Origin: Petrolisthes cinctipes
Lineage: Eukaryota > Arthropoda > Malacostraca > Decapoda > Porcellanidae
Length of the DNA stretch: 64,000 bases
Direction: 5' to 3'
Assembly: GCA_033782935.1 (NCBI GenBank)
Contig: JAWQEG010001559.1
Span: 2,791,001-2,855,000, forward strand
How positions within the stretch are numbered: position 1 is the first letter of the stretch; each line of letters begins with the position of its first letter. The notes beneath the pieces were generated by a model. It saw only the letters and a list, made by a program, of their open reading frames with translations, had not been told where the DNA came from and ran no database searches. Shown piece after piece: positions 20,158-32,041 of the stretch. The translations under genes were made by a program, and so were the position numbers.

Positions 20158-22169
20158 TTGGAGGTAGAGGGTTTTGGTAAGTTAATTACCGCCGGGAGGG
20201 AGGAGAAGATCGCGTCTGTAGCCGGCTGGTCGAAGAGGGCAGGGGACAGCGGGGCAGCTCGCACCACCCCCCTCTGTGCCATCTCCGGCGCAGATTTAGC
20301 GGCTGCCTGATGGGCTGCCAGTCTCGCCTCGGCGAAATTCTTCGCCTCCTCCCACATGTTGTGTGTCGCCATAGCCGCGACGCCCTCCATGACGGTTGCC
20401 ATGGAAGAGAGGGTGTCACTGTAAGGGGTAAACGAGGAAAACCGAGCGAACCCGGGGATAGAGACACGGGAGTAAACAGAGATACCCTCTACCCTGTATC
20501 CCTCATGCAACACAACACCAGAAGTAACAGTACTCACGCTAGCTGTAGACCCGTAGGTGTTGGTGAGGGCGTTGAGGCAGTCCCTTATTAGTGAACCGGA
20601 AGCCCCCGTGGATATGGTATGGGCCAACTCCAATCCTGCTGCTGACTCTGCCTGCCGCAACTTACCTTCGGGCTCCTTTAGTTGATAGGGGACCGGAGGC
20701 TCCTTCTCCGTCTTCCACAGGCATACCCTCAAACCCAGCGGGGCACGGGAATGAGGGAGGACGATGGTGAAAGACGGAGGAGGGGGTTTCCTGGCAACGC
20801 TGTGCTTCTGGTGGTCCAGGGACTTAAGGAGAAGGGCTGGAATGTCCAGGTCCCCTTCAGCCTTATCCCCTGGGAAGTACGCGTCCGAGGAAAGGAGGAC
20901 TGCCGTGTTCCCGTGCGAGCGGTCAATCTTCCAAGCCTCGGACAGCTGTAACTGACTGTACTCCACCAGAAAACCCATCGCATCCAGGGTAGCCGCAAAG
21001 GATACCCTCGATGAAGTGGGTACAGGCGCTGAAATGGGATGGACCTTGTAGAAGGGAATAGCGTCGCCCTTCTCATCTGCCCCCCACTTCACCAGGACAT
21101 CATCCCTCCGGGTCCACACGTCTGGTTGAGCTGTGTCCGGAGACCAAGCCACCAGTCTGCCCTCCTCCAAAGAGTGGGTCCAGGAAGGAGGAAGGAGAGC
21201 CCAAGAGTAGGGGAGGTACCCGTCGTCTGCAGGAGGGGGCGACGGGGACGGAGGAGAGGAGGTAGCCAACTCCTCAGCCACGTCCCCAGCCGGAGACTCG
21301 TGTCCCGGAGATAAAGAATTGACGGGAATGTCCCCCATACCCCCGAGAGGACTCGCGCCCCCGACCAAAGCAGAAGCAAGAGGAGGGGCAAGGGTGAGAG
21401 GAGGAGCGGGTTCTGGAGCAACAGCCGGAGGCTGCACAGTGGGACCCGCAGGAAAAGCGTGAGGTACAAGGGTATGGAAGATCTTCACAATCTTCATCGA
21501 CGAAGGGCTCACCTACCCCTGCTTAACCTTGTGGGGTTTGCGGGCGGGCGAAGGAGAGTCCCCAGACGAAGACGAAGAAGATGAAGACGACGAAGACGAG
21601 GAGGAAGGAGAACAGCGACGAGCCCGGGACTTCTTGGCGTGGCGGGACCTTTTTGCCGATCGCTTGCACCCTCTAGAGCGACCCGAAGAGCCGGTTCTAG
21701 AGGGAGACGAAGCTGGAGGTTCCCTGCTGGGCCCTTGTACCGGTGAGGTAGGCGGGGGAACCAGCGCGACAGACTTGCTCGCTTCCCGGGGGGTGAAGCC
21801 CCGAGAAGGAGTCGTAGTACCGTCTAGGGAAGGAGGCTCAATCTCTCGGGCCGCAGGGTGTTCTAGCCCCTGAGACTCCGAGAGACAGGTAGAATGGTAA
21901 CGGGACCTGGATAACCCCAGGTCCGTTCCCAAAATTGGGTCCGCCCACGTCAAAGAAGAACCGTCTCGCTTGTGGGCCATTCTCCTAGCCCTCGTCCAAG
22001 CCATACGGAGAGAAGCAAGGGCAGGGAGTTTGAAGTGGGCAGAAGGGGAGGTAACCCGACACAACTCAGCCCAGGGGAGGCACACACCACACGCCAAGGG
22101 GTCGTAACCCAAGGGAGTGAAGCAGGGTGCGTGAGGCGAACAGTGCAGGTGGCCGTCAGGGGAGACCAA
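20154..22169 (-). pseudogene. DIRS copy 2 gag, exon-1 region (one internal TAG)
   Basis: There are two open stretches in the same gene. 22169-21513 encodes the N-terminus with the Cys/His cluster (HLHCSPHAPC… LACGVC), a basic region and the poly-Ser run. 21512-20154 encodes the rest, through TYSDTLSSMATVMEGV to PKPSTSK. They are separated by TAG at 21513-21515, where copy 1 has GAG. A conserved start ATG is not obvious: the open frame reaches upstream to a non-ATG codon in both copies. It is presumed to be the structural protein of the DIRS particle. Confidence 0.72.
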
Positions 22170-22467
22170 ATAAATGTACTAGTGGCAGGAGGAAAGGTGA
22201 GAGGGGGAAAGCAGGAAAAAAACTCCGAAAAAGGAGGCCCGAAAAGAGCCCCCTTCGCTAGGGAAGAGACATGAATCAGCCCTAGAAAAAGAAAAAAAAC
22301 CCACAATAACACCTATCACTCCTAAAACACACACACACACACACACACATCTGCAAAGCAGGCAAGCCACTAGAACACAAAAGAAACGATAGCAGGAACA
22401 CGTGACACAATACCATAGTGTAGCAGCGAGGAGCGTAGATGTTGACCGGTACGTGTTCCGCGACAAT
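22170..22467 (-). other. 5' leader of DIRS copy 2
   Basis: Short leader between the left terminal repeat and gag. It contains a (CA)n tract (about 22328-22349) and lacks about 560 nt present in copy 1. Confidence 0.55.
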
Positions 22468-22677
22468 GTGACCGAGCGGAGCCGAGCGGGGAGCGGGCTT
22501 AATACCTCATCACGCCACCACCAGGTGGCTCCACTATCAGTACAGTGCCAGATTTGAATTTTAATTTACTTCTGATGATCGTCACGGAATAGATCCTTCT
22601 AGCCCAGATTATGCCTATACGGGGCCTGGGCTGGAGAAGGGGTGTATTCTATAGCAAATCCAGCTGTGCTGGTTCCA
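22468..22677 (-). repeat. Left inverted terminal repeat of DIRS copy 2 (210 nt)
   Basis: Reverse complement of 15840-16049. The 10 nt outside it (22678-22687, ATTGGTATAG on the minus strand) are the extreme 5' end. Confidence 0.88.
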
Positions 22678-22690
22678 CTATACCAATAAT

Positions 22691-23824
22691 GCTTCTTTTG
22701 TGATGTTTCATGCCACTGGTTCGGCCCCACTAGCCGGCCTCAATACCTTCATTGTTCAAAAGGTAATTAATGGCTGGGCTGGTGAGGTTGAATCAGTTAA
22801 AAAACTTGCATCTGGAGACCTCCTAGTAAAAACTTTCAATTCAAAACAAGTAGCAAGTTTGCTGAAACTTCGTCAGATTCACAATTATAAAGTTGAAGCC
22901 AAGATTCCTCAAGCCATGAATTCGTGCAGGGAAGTAATCACCTGTAGGGATTTAATGATGATGGAAGAAACGGAAATAATCGAGGAAATGAGGAACCAAG
23001 ATATCATTGATGCTAGATTTATTACACGTTTAGAGGATGGTATAAGGAAGAAGACTGCAACACTAATTTTGACTTTTGGCAAAGTTTCACTTCCTGAAAC
23101 TGTCAAAATTGGTTATGAAATCGTTAAAGTAAGACCCTTTATCCCCAACCCTCTTAGATGCTTGAACTGTCAGATTTATGGACATGGAAATCGAACTTGT
23201 AAGGCTTCTTCTCCAGTGTGTGGCAGGTGCGCGACGCCTGGCCATGCTGAGGAAAAGTGCACATCAGTGGAGCTCTCCTGCTTTCATTGTAAGGGTACTC
23301 ACTCCACTTCCTCGAGGGATTGTCCCAAGTGGAAGCTGGAGAAGGAGGTCTGCTCGGGGAAGGCAGTGCGAGGTATCTCCTATCATGATGCGAGGAAGGT
23401 GGTGATGGGATCGCAAGCGACCCCATCACCCAATGTCTCGTATGCATCGGCGGTGATATCTCGACCCGTGATGTGTACTATTAGTACTCAGACTGAGTCA
23501 GAGCCAAGCGAACAGGCTGATCACTCTACTTCTACACCTACTATTATTACCCCCTCTAAGACTATTACCCCATCTACTAACTCCTATTCTCAGGCTGCAG
23601 CTGCTTTGCAGTCAGAGAAACAAAAGAAGAAGTCAGACAAGTATGACAAAGTAAAATACACCACCCTAAAACCAAACAAGTCACTTCCTTGCACACACCC
23701 TACTCCCACTTCATCGGGGGAGAGAAGGGATAGCTCTTCTTCGGTGGAGTCTGGGAGACTCACCATTGATGAGGAAGCAATGGATGTCTCCGGACGCAAG
23801 AACCGGGTAAAGGTCCCCCGGTAG
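22691..23824 (+). pseudogene. LINE B ORF1, main part
   Basis: Same gag-like protein as in A and C, lacking only the N-terminal codons that lie before the DIRS insertion. The three knuckles CLNCQIYGHGNRTC, CGRCATPGHAEEKC and CFHCKGTHSTSSRDC are intact, as is the SLPETVKIGYEIVKV block. A one-base insertion (GGGTAAAGG for GGGAAAGG, near 23808) shifts the last codons and ends the protein at KVPR. The C-terminal basic tail is out of frame. Confidence 0.82.
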
Positions 23825-23894
23825 CCACTCGCCAGGCGGCGGGCGGCACAAGAAGTCTAAGCGCTCAGGCCGACCCCGTAACTCTTAAACCGCC

Positions 23895-26022
23895 ATGTTC
23901 ACTGTACGACAGTGGAATTATAGAAGTCTTGGGAATAAATTGAACAACATATCAATATTATTACACACACACAGGCTAGACGTCGTCTGTTTACAGGAGA
24001 CAGGGTTGGAGAATCACTCTGACCCAACACAATAATAAGATTTGGGTGTCTAACACCTTCCCAGACTCATGGCACTTTGCGTGGGTCATACCGATACCTA
24101 AACAGTCTGGTCGTCTTGTGAATCCCAGTTCATTTCGACCTATTGCGTTGACTTCTTGCCTCTGTAAAGTTATGGAAAGAATGATAAATAATAGGCTACT
24201 TTTTGTTTTAGAAGCGAAGGGTTTATTGAGTGATCGACAATGTGGCTTCCGGAAACACCGGAGCACAGTTGATCACTTGATGAACCTGGAACATTGCATT
24301 TCAAAGGCATTTGCCAATAAAGAATTCATGGTAGGGGTGTTCTTGGACATCCATAAAGCCTATGACATGACATGGCGACACGGTATTCTGATGAAGCTTC
24401 ACGGTTATAGTTTAAGAGGTAATTTGCCCATTTTCATTAACAACTTTTTGCGTGACAGAACCTTTTCTGTCATACTTCCCTGTAATGTAACATCGGACAT
24501 TTTTGTCCAAGAGAACGGAGTGCCACAGGGAAGTTTGCTTAGTCCTACACTTTTTAACATCATGATCAATGATATTCTGTCATCAGCTCTAGTTCCCAGG
24601 AATCTTAAATACTCGTTGTATGCTGATGATTGTGCAATGTGGCACTCGTCACGTAATGCACAGTTTTCAGTAGGACGGATTCAAGCAGCGCTTGATTCTG
24701 TCCACCAATGGGCCTTACAGTGGGGCTTTAAGTTTTCCGTTCCTAAGTGTACCGGAGTAATTTTCAGTAAACGTAGAGTACCTCAAATTAACGTAACGTT
24801 AGATGGCCAACCGGTACCATTTCATAATTCTGTTAAATTTTTAGGAATTCATTTTGACCAAAGATTAAATTTTACACATCATGTTAATAATTTGCTTGTT
24901 CGTTGTGAAAAACCTTTAAATGTCCTTAAGTACCTATCAGGTACCACATGGGGAGCCGACAGGAAATCTTTATTAATGGTGTATAAGACCCTTATTCGTA
25001 CAAAGCTAGACTATGGCTCACAGGTGTATGGATCGGCATCAGATACAACACTAGGAAGATTGGATGTGTACCAGAATAAATGTTTACGTGTGTGTTTGGG
25101 AGCTCTGAAGTGTACACGTGTAGCTAGGATGGAGGTGGAGGCGAACATACCTCCTCTCCGACTTCGACGAGATCAACTCGCTATCAACACCGCCATGTCC
25201 ACCATCAGGAAGTCGGAGATCGGAAACGTAGCCAGTGCCTCCCTCCAACAACACCATTATCTCCACCACGGAAGACGGAGGCCACTGGCTGTGCGCCTCC
25301 ACCAGCTAGAACAACAACTACAAATAGACCTCGGGGACTGCGACAAGTTCATCACCACCAAGATACCACCGTGGGAGACAGGTGTCTCCCACGGTGGCGT
25401 CAACACATCGTGGTTACCATCATCAAAAGAAAAGGCTCCGGAGTTGGAGATACACCACCTGTTTGGTGGTATAGTCTGCAGTCACCTGGGGTCTCATCAC
25501 GTGTACACTGACGGCTCCAAGTCGGATGAATGTGTAGGTGCGAGTGTATGGTCGAGTGAATGTGAACTTAGGTACAGATTGCCGATACATACATCTGTGT
25601 TTACAGCAGAACTTTTTGCAATTGACAAAGCTATAGACTATGCACTAAATTCTCGTTATAAATCATTAGTAATTTTCTCAGACTCCAAGTCAGCCCTTCA
25701 GGCAATTAACTCATGTCAAACTATTTCTAATGAAATCCAGGGTCGCATCATTAATAAGTTGCACTTATGCAACAAGTCCTTCACTCTGATCTGGGTGCTC
25801 GGGCATTGTCGTATTTATGGCAATGAACGGGCAGACTTACTTGCAAAATCAGCTGTAGAGCTCGAGGTTACTTGGGACGTCCCTCGTGATTTACAGTCTT
25901 GTCTATCCCTCGGAAAGAAATCAATTAATCTTCTGTGGCAAGGTCAGTGGACCAGACTAAACATCTCTACCATCAAGCCTCAACTGGGTAATTGGGCCAC
26001 TGCCAACCGGCCCAACCGTTTA
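23895..26022 (+). pseudogene. LINE B ORF2 (endonuclease deleted; RT and RNase H open)
   Basis: The ORF2 start and first endonuclease motif are present (ATG 23895; WNYRS has replaced WNCRS), then sequence jumps at about 24032 from the first endonuclease block to NKIWVSNTFPDSWHF in the RT. From 24046 the frame is open for RT (FRPIALTSCLCKVMERM, FLDIHKAYDMTWRHG, GVPQGSLLSPTLF, YSLYADDCAMW) and RNase H (HVYTDGSKSDECVG, FTAELFAI, IFSDSKSALQAI, GHCRIYGNERADLLAK). The frame then runs into the BEL LTR at 26023. A small inverted duplication at 25366-25397 adds two codons without breaking the frame. Confidence 0.87.
25366..25397 (+). repeat. Perfect 15-bp hairpin inside LINE B ORF2
   Basis: Arms CCACCGTGGGAGACA and TGTCTCCCACGGTGG with a GG loop. 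A and C have ordinary sequence (…GAGACACCTAACTTCGG) here, so the right arm is a templated inverted copy of the left arm. Confidence 0.88.
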
Positions 26023-26570
26023 TGTTTCAGGAGATCACCAAACAGAGCTAGCCGTAACCATCTTTATTCAAATTGTTTCGACCTGTGAATTTTGACATAA
26101 TTAGGTTCCAAATACAAATTGATTGACATGAAATAAACTTAGTAAAGACAATACACCAATATTCTATAGAACCACAAAATTATATACATATTTATCGCTA
26201 ACAGCGAGACACCATATTCCGAACTTAATATTAGTAAACACCTGCATAAAGAAGTCCCTATAACATCTAATAACTAAGAATCCAAAATTAAAAAAGTAAC
26301 TTACAACGTTAACTCCTCTTGGTTATGGTAAATCTCCCGATCCCTTATTATTCCACTACAAGTCCATCCTGCCGGCTGAGCATAGCACAGTACAGTTCGC
26401 TGGATGTTCACGTCCTCACACCAGCAGTTCTAGACAGCGACTGACATCAATCCATTTCTAAATTCCTAAGTTACTGACTGAACTCAGTGAATCAAACTAG
26501 TGAGGCATTATGAATCCAGCGAACTGCGGTTTCACAATATGTGGAACTATCATCAAGCAATGATGATACA
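26023..26570 (-). repeat. 3' LTR of the BEL/Pao element
   Basis: 548 nt. Near-identical to 32042-32590. Confidence 0.93.
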
Positions 26571-26592
26571 CTCCCCCTCCCAAACTGAAGTC
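26571..26592 (-). promoter_or_regulatory. Polypurine tract of the BEL/Pao element
   Basis: On the minus strand GGGAGGGGGAG abuts the 3' LTR, where plus-strand DNA synthesis would be primed. Confidence 0.7.
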
Positions 26593-26626
26593 ATATATAC
26601 ATAAGACATACAATTAATTACTTGTT

Positions 26627-28020
26627 TCATTGCTCCTCTGTTGGCAGCAGCACTACTAATCTTTGAACTGATCTTGTCACTCGTACATCTTCCTGACCAT
26701 CATATTTTATACCTGGCTTCTGAACTTTATATCTTAGTGTAACATCACGTACATTTCCATCACGTCCCGGGTTTGCAGTACATACCTGTGCTATCTTCCA
26801 TTTGCCTCTTACTGCATTACTATCCTGCACTAAGACAATGTCTCCAACCCTTACATTTCTTTTAGTCACATGCCACTTTTGCCGAACAATTAGAGTATGA
26901 AAGTAATCCCTTTGCCATCTTTTCCAAAAGTTAGTTACCACTCTTTGAATGAAATCTAGTCTGTACTTCATATCACTAGTATTATCCCACACTCCCGTGG
27001 GTACCTTTACACATGTTCTTCCTAGCAGAAGATCATTAGGACACAGATAACTACCCACCTCCAAATTTGTTCCAGGTTTAATTCCAATGGGCCTTTCATT
27101 CAGCATATTATCTACTTCAAACAAGACTGTTTGTAGCTCACTAAAGGTACGGACACTGTCTCCAACTGATATTGAAAGCGCTCTTTTAATCAGTTTCACC
27201 AAGGCTTCACTACACCCATTCTCCCATGGAGCGTCAGCTGATTGATTAAATGACCATGACATTCCTTGATCAGAACCAAATTGGAATACCTCTGACAAAT
27301 TCCATGTTTTTATCATCTCTCTTAGCTCTTTACTAGCAGCAACCAGTTGAGTCCCACTATCAGAATGAACAGTACCTGGAAAACCTCTTATTGATACAAA
27401 TCTTCTGAAAGTAGTGAGAAATGCCTTAGTACTATAGCCATCTGCAAGATCAATGTAAACTGCTCGACTTACCAAACAGTTGAAAATTATCCCGTATGAT
27501 TTACCTTTGGTTCTTCTCTTGATAGTATCTTTGATGTTAAAGGGCCCAAACAAGTCTATAGCAGTATGGAAAAAAGGTGGTGATGGCTGTAGTCTATCAG
27601 GCATAACTTGTCCCATACTTTGACCTTCTATTCTTTTGTTCCACAATCTACATTTGACACATTTACTCTTTACTGATTTTATGATTCTTCGTACGCCTGG
27701 TACCCAGAATTTCTTCTGAATTTTAGCTAGAGTTACTTCAACACCCGCATGATCAATGTTATGAAGATACATTATGTACAGTCTAGTAAATGGGTGTTTG
27801 GGAGGAAGAAGTATAAAGTGATCACAATTCCAATTATCCTTCAACCATTTTGATATCCTCTGACCAACTACAATCACTCCATTATGCAGAGAGGGTCCTA
27901 ATGTTTGGTACTTTACTTTCCAGTTAGATGGTAGATCCTTCTGGACATACTGAATCCACAATGATTCTGCACTCTGTACCAATGCTGATGTTGGGTTATC
28001 CAATATGCTCTTAAGAGTTT
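26627..28020 (-). pseudogene. BEL/Pao integrase (frame-shifted from pol)
   Basis: Integrase inserts the cDNA into host DNA. The zinc-binding HHCC domain is visible (H…YLHNIDHAGV, then CVKCRLW), followed by the DDE core: HTAIDLFGPF (Asp), GTVHSDSGTQLVAA (Asp) and PWENGCSEALVKLIKRAL (Glu). A C-terminal domain typical of BEL/Pao follows (DFIQRVVTNFWKRW, VRVGDIVLVQD). The frame differs by one step from the upstream pol frame, with the shift at about 28005-28020. All catalytic residues are present, so the shift is a recent lesion or an assembly error. Confidence 0.9.
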
Positions 28021-31000
28021 GTCTTTGAATGCAGCTAGTATTCTAGAAGTGACTCGAATTAACTTAACGTAACTCCCAAAGCGATCTATATTGATGATCT
28101 TTAAGTCAATTTCCGCATACCTCTCTGCTACATTGCACGTAAGAGTTACCGCTACTTTATCTGGCAAATCCTCATTACCAAGTTTACTGATAGGCCAGGT
28201 AGTCATTGCCTGAGACAAATATTCTGGACCATTCTGCCACACTGAATGGTTACCTAACTCTACCGGTCGAGATGGTCTCGTCGTAAAGTCAGCCGGATTA
28301 TCATCAGAGGACACCCACCACCATTCACTTGGATCAGATTTAGTCTGTATTTCTGCAATTCTATTAGCAACAAAGGTACTGAACCCGTAAGACTCTTTCT
28401 GTATCTGGGCCCTTACAATTGACGAATCTACAATATGGATAACAGAGTCAAAGTGCCAATCATATTCTTTCTGAATAATTTCCCTTAGCCTGCATGCTAA
28501 CACAGCTGCACATAATTCTAATCTAGGGATTGTTAACTTTCTGGATGGAGCTATCCTGTTCTTGGCTGCAATTAATTTGGCTACATATTTACCGGACTTT
28601 AATTGCCATCTTACATATGCACACGTGCCATAGGCGAGTGAACTACCATCTGAATAAACCACTAATATGGGATTACCTATGACAAAAGTGGGCCTCAGAC
28701 ATCGTTTGAACGAGAGGTTCTCAATATCAAACAAATTTAGGAAAAAATCCTTCCACTTATTTATGATGGATTCTGGCAGTGGATCGTCCCACGCTAAACC
28801 TTTCTCAGGGTCATCACAAGCCACTAGTTCTCTCATTAGTACCTTGGCTTGTAATATGACAGGTGTAATAAGTCCCAGTGGGTCATAAATAGATGCCACT
28901 TGTCTTAATATTATTCTTCTAGTTAAACATTGGGGCATTTTGGTTTTTACTTCCTCTCGTGTCAAATCAGTTCCGGTACACATCTTATATTTAGGAGAAA
29001 AGTTTACCTTTACCTTGTAAATGAATTGGTCTTCCTGTGTATCCCAGTATAACCCTAATACCTTTTCCTTATCAGTAACCATTAAGTTAATGTCCTGAAT
29101 ACCAGTATTTACGCCTGACATAATCCAATGTTTGATCTTAAAACCTCCCTTGGATAGCACCTCTTCAGCATTTCTAACTAAATCACTGGCTTCACTCTTT
29201 GTATCAGTGGAATAGAGTATGTCATCGACATATGAATTCTTAACAATCATATCTGCCACTTTTGGGTACACATTCCTTGCCATTTCAGCTGTATGTTTTA
29301 AGGCTAACATAGCTATGGTTCCACTGGGCCTGTCACCGAAGGTTACTGTTGTCAGAGCGAAGTGATCTGGCCTTCTTTCCGTGTTCATATTTCTCCACAC
29401 AAATCTATGAGTATGATGATCCATATAACTTAGTTTAACAGAATGATACATTTTACTGATATCTCCAACAACAGCGACTTCTTTCTGACGAAACCTGAAA
29501 AGGATACCAAGATGACTGTTCAGCACATTTGGTCCCTTACACCAGTAATGATTCAGTACGTGACCCATATAGGAGGCAGATGAATTGAAAACTATTCTAA
29601 GAGGAGTTGAAGCAGAGTCTGGTTTATGCACTTCATGGTGCTGGACATAGTGGACTGGACCTTTGTAGGTCCGTAGTTCGTGATCAGATAGCTTCCTACA
29701 TACATTTCTATCCAACATATCATTTATCTGATCTTGGTAGGTTTTCGTATACTCAAACCCTTGTTTCATCAACCTTTTCTCCGTAGATTTCATTCTAGCA
29801 ATTGCTACGGACACATTATTTGGCAAATAATTGGGATCCTTTATCCATGGATATGTAACAGTCCACTGTAATGAATTTTCATCGTATCTCAAACCTTTCT
29901 CTATAATAGCCAACTCCTTCTCTTCCTGGATCGTGCAGTCACTATTTCCAAGAGAGCATTTACCACATTTGCAACCACCACACTTAGGGACACAGTTAAC
30001 TCCTAAGCTTTCTACCTCAAAAAATTGATCTAAATCAGTTTTAATTGGTGGTTTTGGCTTTACCATGATGTCGTTTATGTGTGTATTACTGGCAAGATGA
30101 TGTACTCTTACACCAACATAACTGACATTATTTCTGCTTGTACTTATGCATGGATGCAATCCTCTTACACAAAATCCAAATTGATTTTTCATCAGCTGCA
30201 ACTTGCCATTAACCTGAACAACATTTGGCAACAATTCACAGTAGTCAGTACCCACAAGAAAGTCAATATCACCACTAGGTCTTTCCAAGTCACTGACTGA
30301 AATGTTTTCAAATAAAGTAACTACCTCAGACATATCAACTTCACTGACGTTAGAGGAGATTTCATTTATCCCAAATGCTTTGATGTTCCAAATATTTCCT
30401 TCACTATCAGTAATTGGGATTTCATATTCTTGGCTTGCATATCTCTCAGTTACGTTCCCAACTTTCGTCATTGATAGCTCGACATTTTTACCCTTCAGAC
30501 CCAACTTGGATGCAAGAGCATGTGTTATGATGGTGATATCGGATCCCGGATCCCATAGAGTTGTTACTGGACATCCATTACTGTAAACCTTGTTAACCAT
30601 AAGCAATGCCTTTGTTCTTACTTGTGGGTTTGACTTTACATGGCTTGTGCTGTGAAAGAGTATGCCTTCTTTATAAGCCTGGTGCAATGACTGATGGTGA
30701 AGTCTACCACACCTTCTGTTGTTATCCCTAATATCACATGTTCTTTGCACTCTGCAGTGCTTTGCCATGTGCATTCCTCGTAAACAGTTGAAACAAATGC
30801 CATTTTGCATTAAAACTCCAATTTTTTCATTATTGTCAAGTCTCTGAAATGTTACACAGTCCATTATATTATGATTATTCGTAGCATGAAACCAACATTT
30901 GTACAAGTTTTCATTGGCATTTTCATTTTGTTCACTATAAGTACTATTTGCACAGCTAGTAACTAAAGTAGCAAGGTTTGTCATGCATTGCTCCAGTCTT

Positions 31001-31332
31001 TTATTCTGATTTTCTTGGCTTTGCTGCAGTTTCTTTATAGCCTCCACTATCTCACTTGATTCATGTACAGTTCCAATATCCGTACTCTGGTTTGCTGAAA
31101 CACTGTGCACAGTACCCTTGGGTTCAGAGGTTCCTGTTCTTCGTATTCCAGAGTCCATATACTCAAGAACTCTTTTTTCCCTCAATAAAAATTTCAGTAA
31201 CTCAGGGAAGATCTGATCGGAATTGGCAATATTTTCAGCAACAATAACCCATTCACGCTTCTGTGTTGAGGGGAGAATCTTCTCTATATGACTGACCATG
31301 TTACTTTTATTCATTTCTGCTGTCAAATTCAT
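27913..31332 (-). pseudogene. BEL/Pao pol: zinc knuckle, protease, RT, RNase H
   Basis: 1139 codons. N-terminal zinc knuckle CFNCLRGMHMAKHC; aspartic protease block TTLWDPGSDITIITHAL (DPGS in place of the more usual D(S/T)G); RT with VVGDISKMYHSVKL, FGDRPSGTIAMLALKHTA and NSYVDDILYST; RNase H with VVYSDGSSLAYGTCAY, PRLELCAAVLACRL, HIVDSSIVRAQI and SSDDNPADFTTRP. Then the frame is lost just before integrase. It overlaps the gag frame by 26 nt at an A8 run, so gag and pol were probably one frame before a one-base slip. Apart from two homopolymer-type shifts it looks functional. Confidence 0.9.
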
Positions 31333-32023
31333 TTTTTTTCAAATCCAACCAGCATGTTTCTATTTTATCCACAGCTTTCAAGAATTCTTTACTGTCGCCT
31401 TCAGGTATTTTCTTTAATGCTTTCAGATCACAAAGCACCAAATCAACCACTTTTCTGCTATTACCATATTTATCATCGAGTCTCTTAATCATCAGTTCAT
31501 AATCATTCTCCACACCCTTCACGGTTTTCAGAGCATCACCAGTCAAGCACTGCTTTAATGCGTACGGATCTTTACCAAAGGAGTTCTGAATCAGTCGTTC
31601 AAAATCTGCTTTAAAACTGGGGTAATCTCTCAAGTTACCGTCAAACATTGGCGGATCTAAAGCTTTCACTTTAACTTTAGTTTTGCAATCAAGTATTTTC
31701 GAATCGACTTCCTTTTTCTTTTCTAATTGTTTGTGAGCATTATTCTTTTTTCTCTCTATGTCAAATATATATGAATCCTCGTTTTCCATGACTGATTCAT
31801 CAGCTCCAGTTTCACTCAGTACCCCTATATATTCTTCATGTATTTTCTCAACTTCTATGAAAGCGCTGTCACATTGATCAAAATTTCCTTGCAGTACGAC
31901 AAGAGGGTCATCATCCCCTAGACTTTCCGTGAAGATGTTGTGCTTCCTGGTGAATTTCCTCTTGGCTGATGCTCGCAGACGTTTCAGTTGTTCCATTTTC
32001 TCTTTGCTGTCCAATGTGTCCAT
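31307..32023 (-). CDS. BEL/Pao gag, N-terminal part
   Basis: Starts MDTLDSKEKMEQLKRLRASA, 19 nt after the 5' LTR. It is rich in charged residues with coiled-coil-like heptads, and has the gag block FDGNLRDYPSFKADFERLI … ALKQCLTGDALKTVKGVENDYELMIKRLDDKYG, typical of BEL/Pao gag (DUF1759-like). It ends at NEFDSRNE, directly after a run of eight A (about 31327-31334); with one A fewer it would continue into pol. Confidence 0.82.
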   Translation of the reverse strand: MDTLDSKEKMEQLKRLRASAKRKFTRKHNIFTESLGDDDPLVVLQGNFDQCDSAFIEVEKIHEEYIGVLSETGADESVMENEDSYIFDIERKKNNAHKQLEKKKEVDSKILDCKTKVKVKALDPPMFDGNLRDYPSFKADFERLIQNSFGKDPYALKQCLTGDALKTVKGVENDYELMIKRLDDKYGNSRKVVDLVLCDLKALKKIPEGDSKEFLKAVDKIETCWLDLKKNEFDSRNE

Positions 32024-32041
32024 GTCGGAGCGTTGTCGAAA
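32024..32041 (-). promoter_or_regulatory. Probable primer binding site of the BEL/Pao element
   Basis: The 18 nt between the 5' LTR and the gag ATG read TTTCGACAACGCTCCGAC on the coding strand. This is where a tRNA 3' end would prime. I cannot assign the tRNA. Confidence 0.45.

Larger units (their letters stand above)
15792..22687 (-). mobile_element. DIRS1-like retrotransposon, copy 2 (structurally complete, reverse)
   Basis: This 6,896-nt element lies inside ORF1 of LINE B, flanked by AAT on both sides (15789-15791 and 22688-22690). Read on the minus strand it has left terminal repeat (22677-22468), gag, RT, RNase H, methyltransferase-like region, recombinase, internal complementary region (16210-16106), right terminal repeat (16049-15840) and a short 3' extension. 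Both ends and the internal complementary region survive, but the coding frames carry at least a gag TAG, an 8-nt duplication, a TGA in RT and a 40-nt RNase H deletion. It is complete in structure but probably not autonomous. Confidence 0.9.
22688..26022 (+). mobile_element. LINE copy B, middle segment
   Basis: LINE B resumes exactly where DIRS copy 2 ends (AATGCTTCTTTTGTGATG) and runs through ORF1 and most of ORF2 until the BEL insertion. About 1.26 kb, covering most of the endonuclease and the start of RT, is deleted at about 24032 relative to copy C. Confidence 0.88.

Noticed and set aside
20430..20550. GTGAGT…TTACAG pair inside DIRS gag
   Set aside because: Copy 2 is open across it, splicing would create an immediate TGA, and the donor is not conserved in copy 1.
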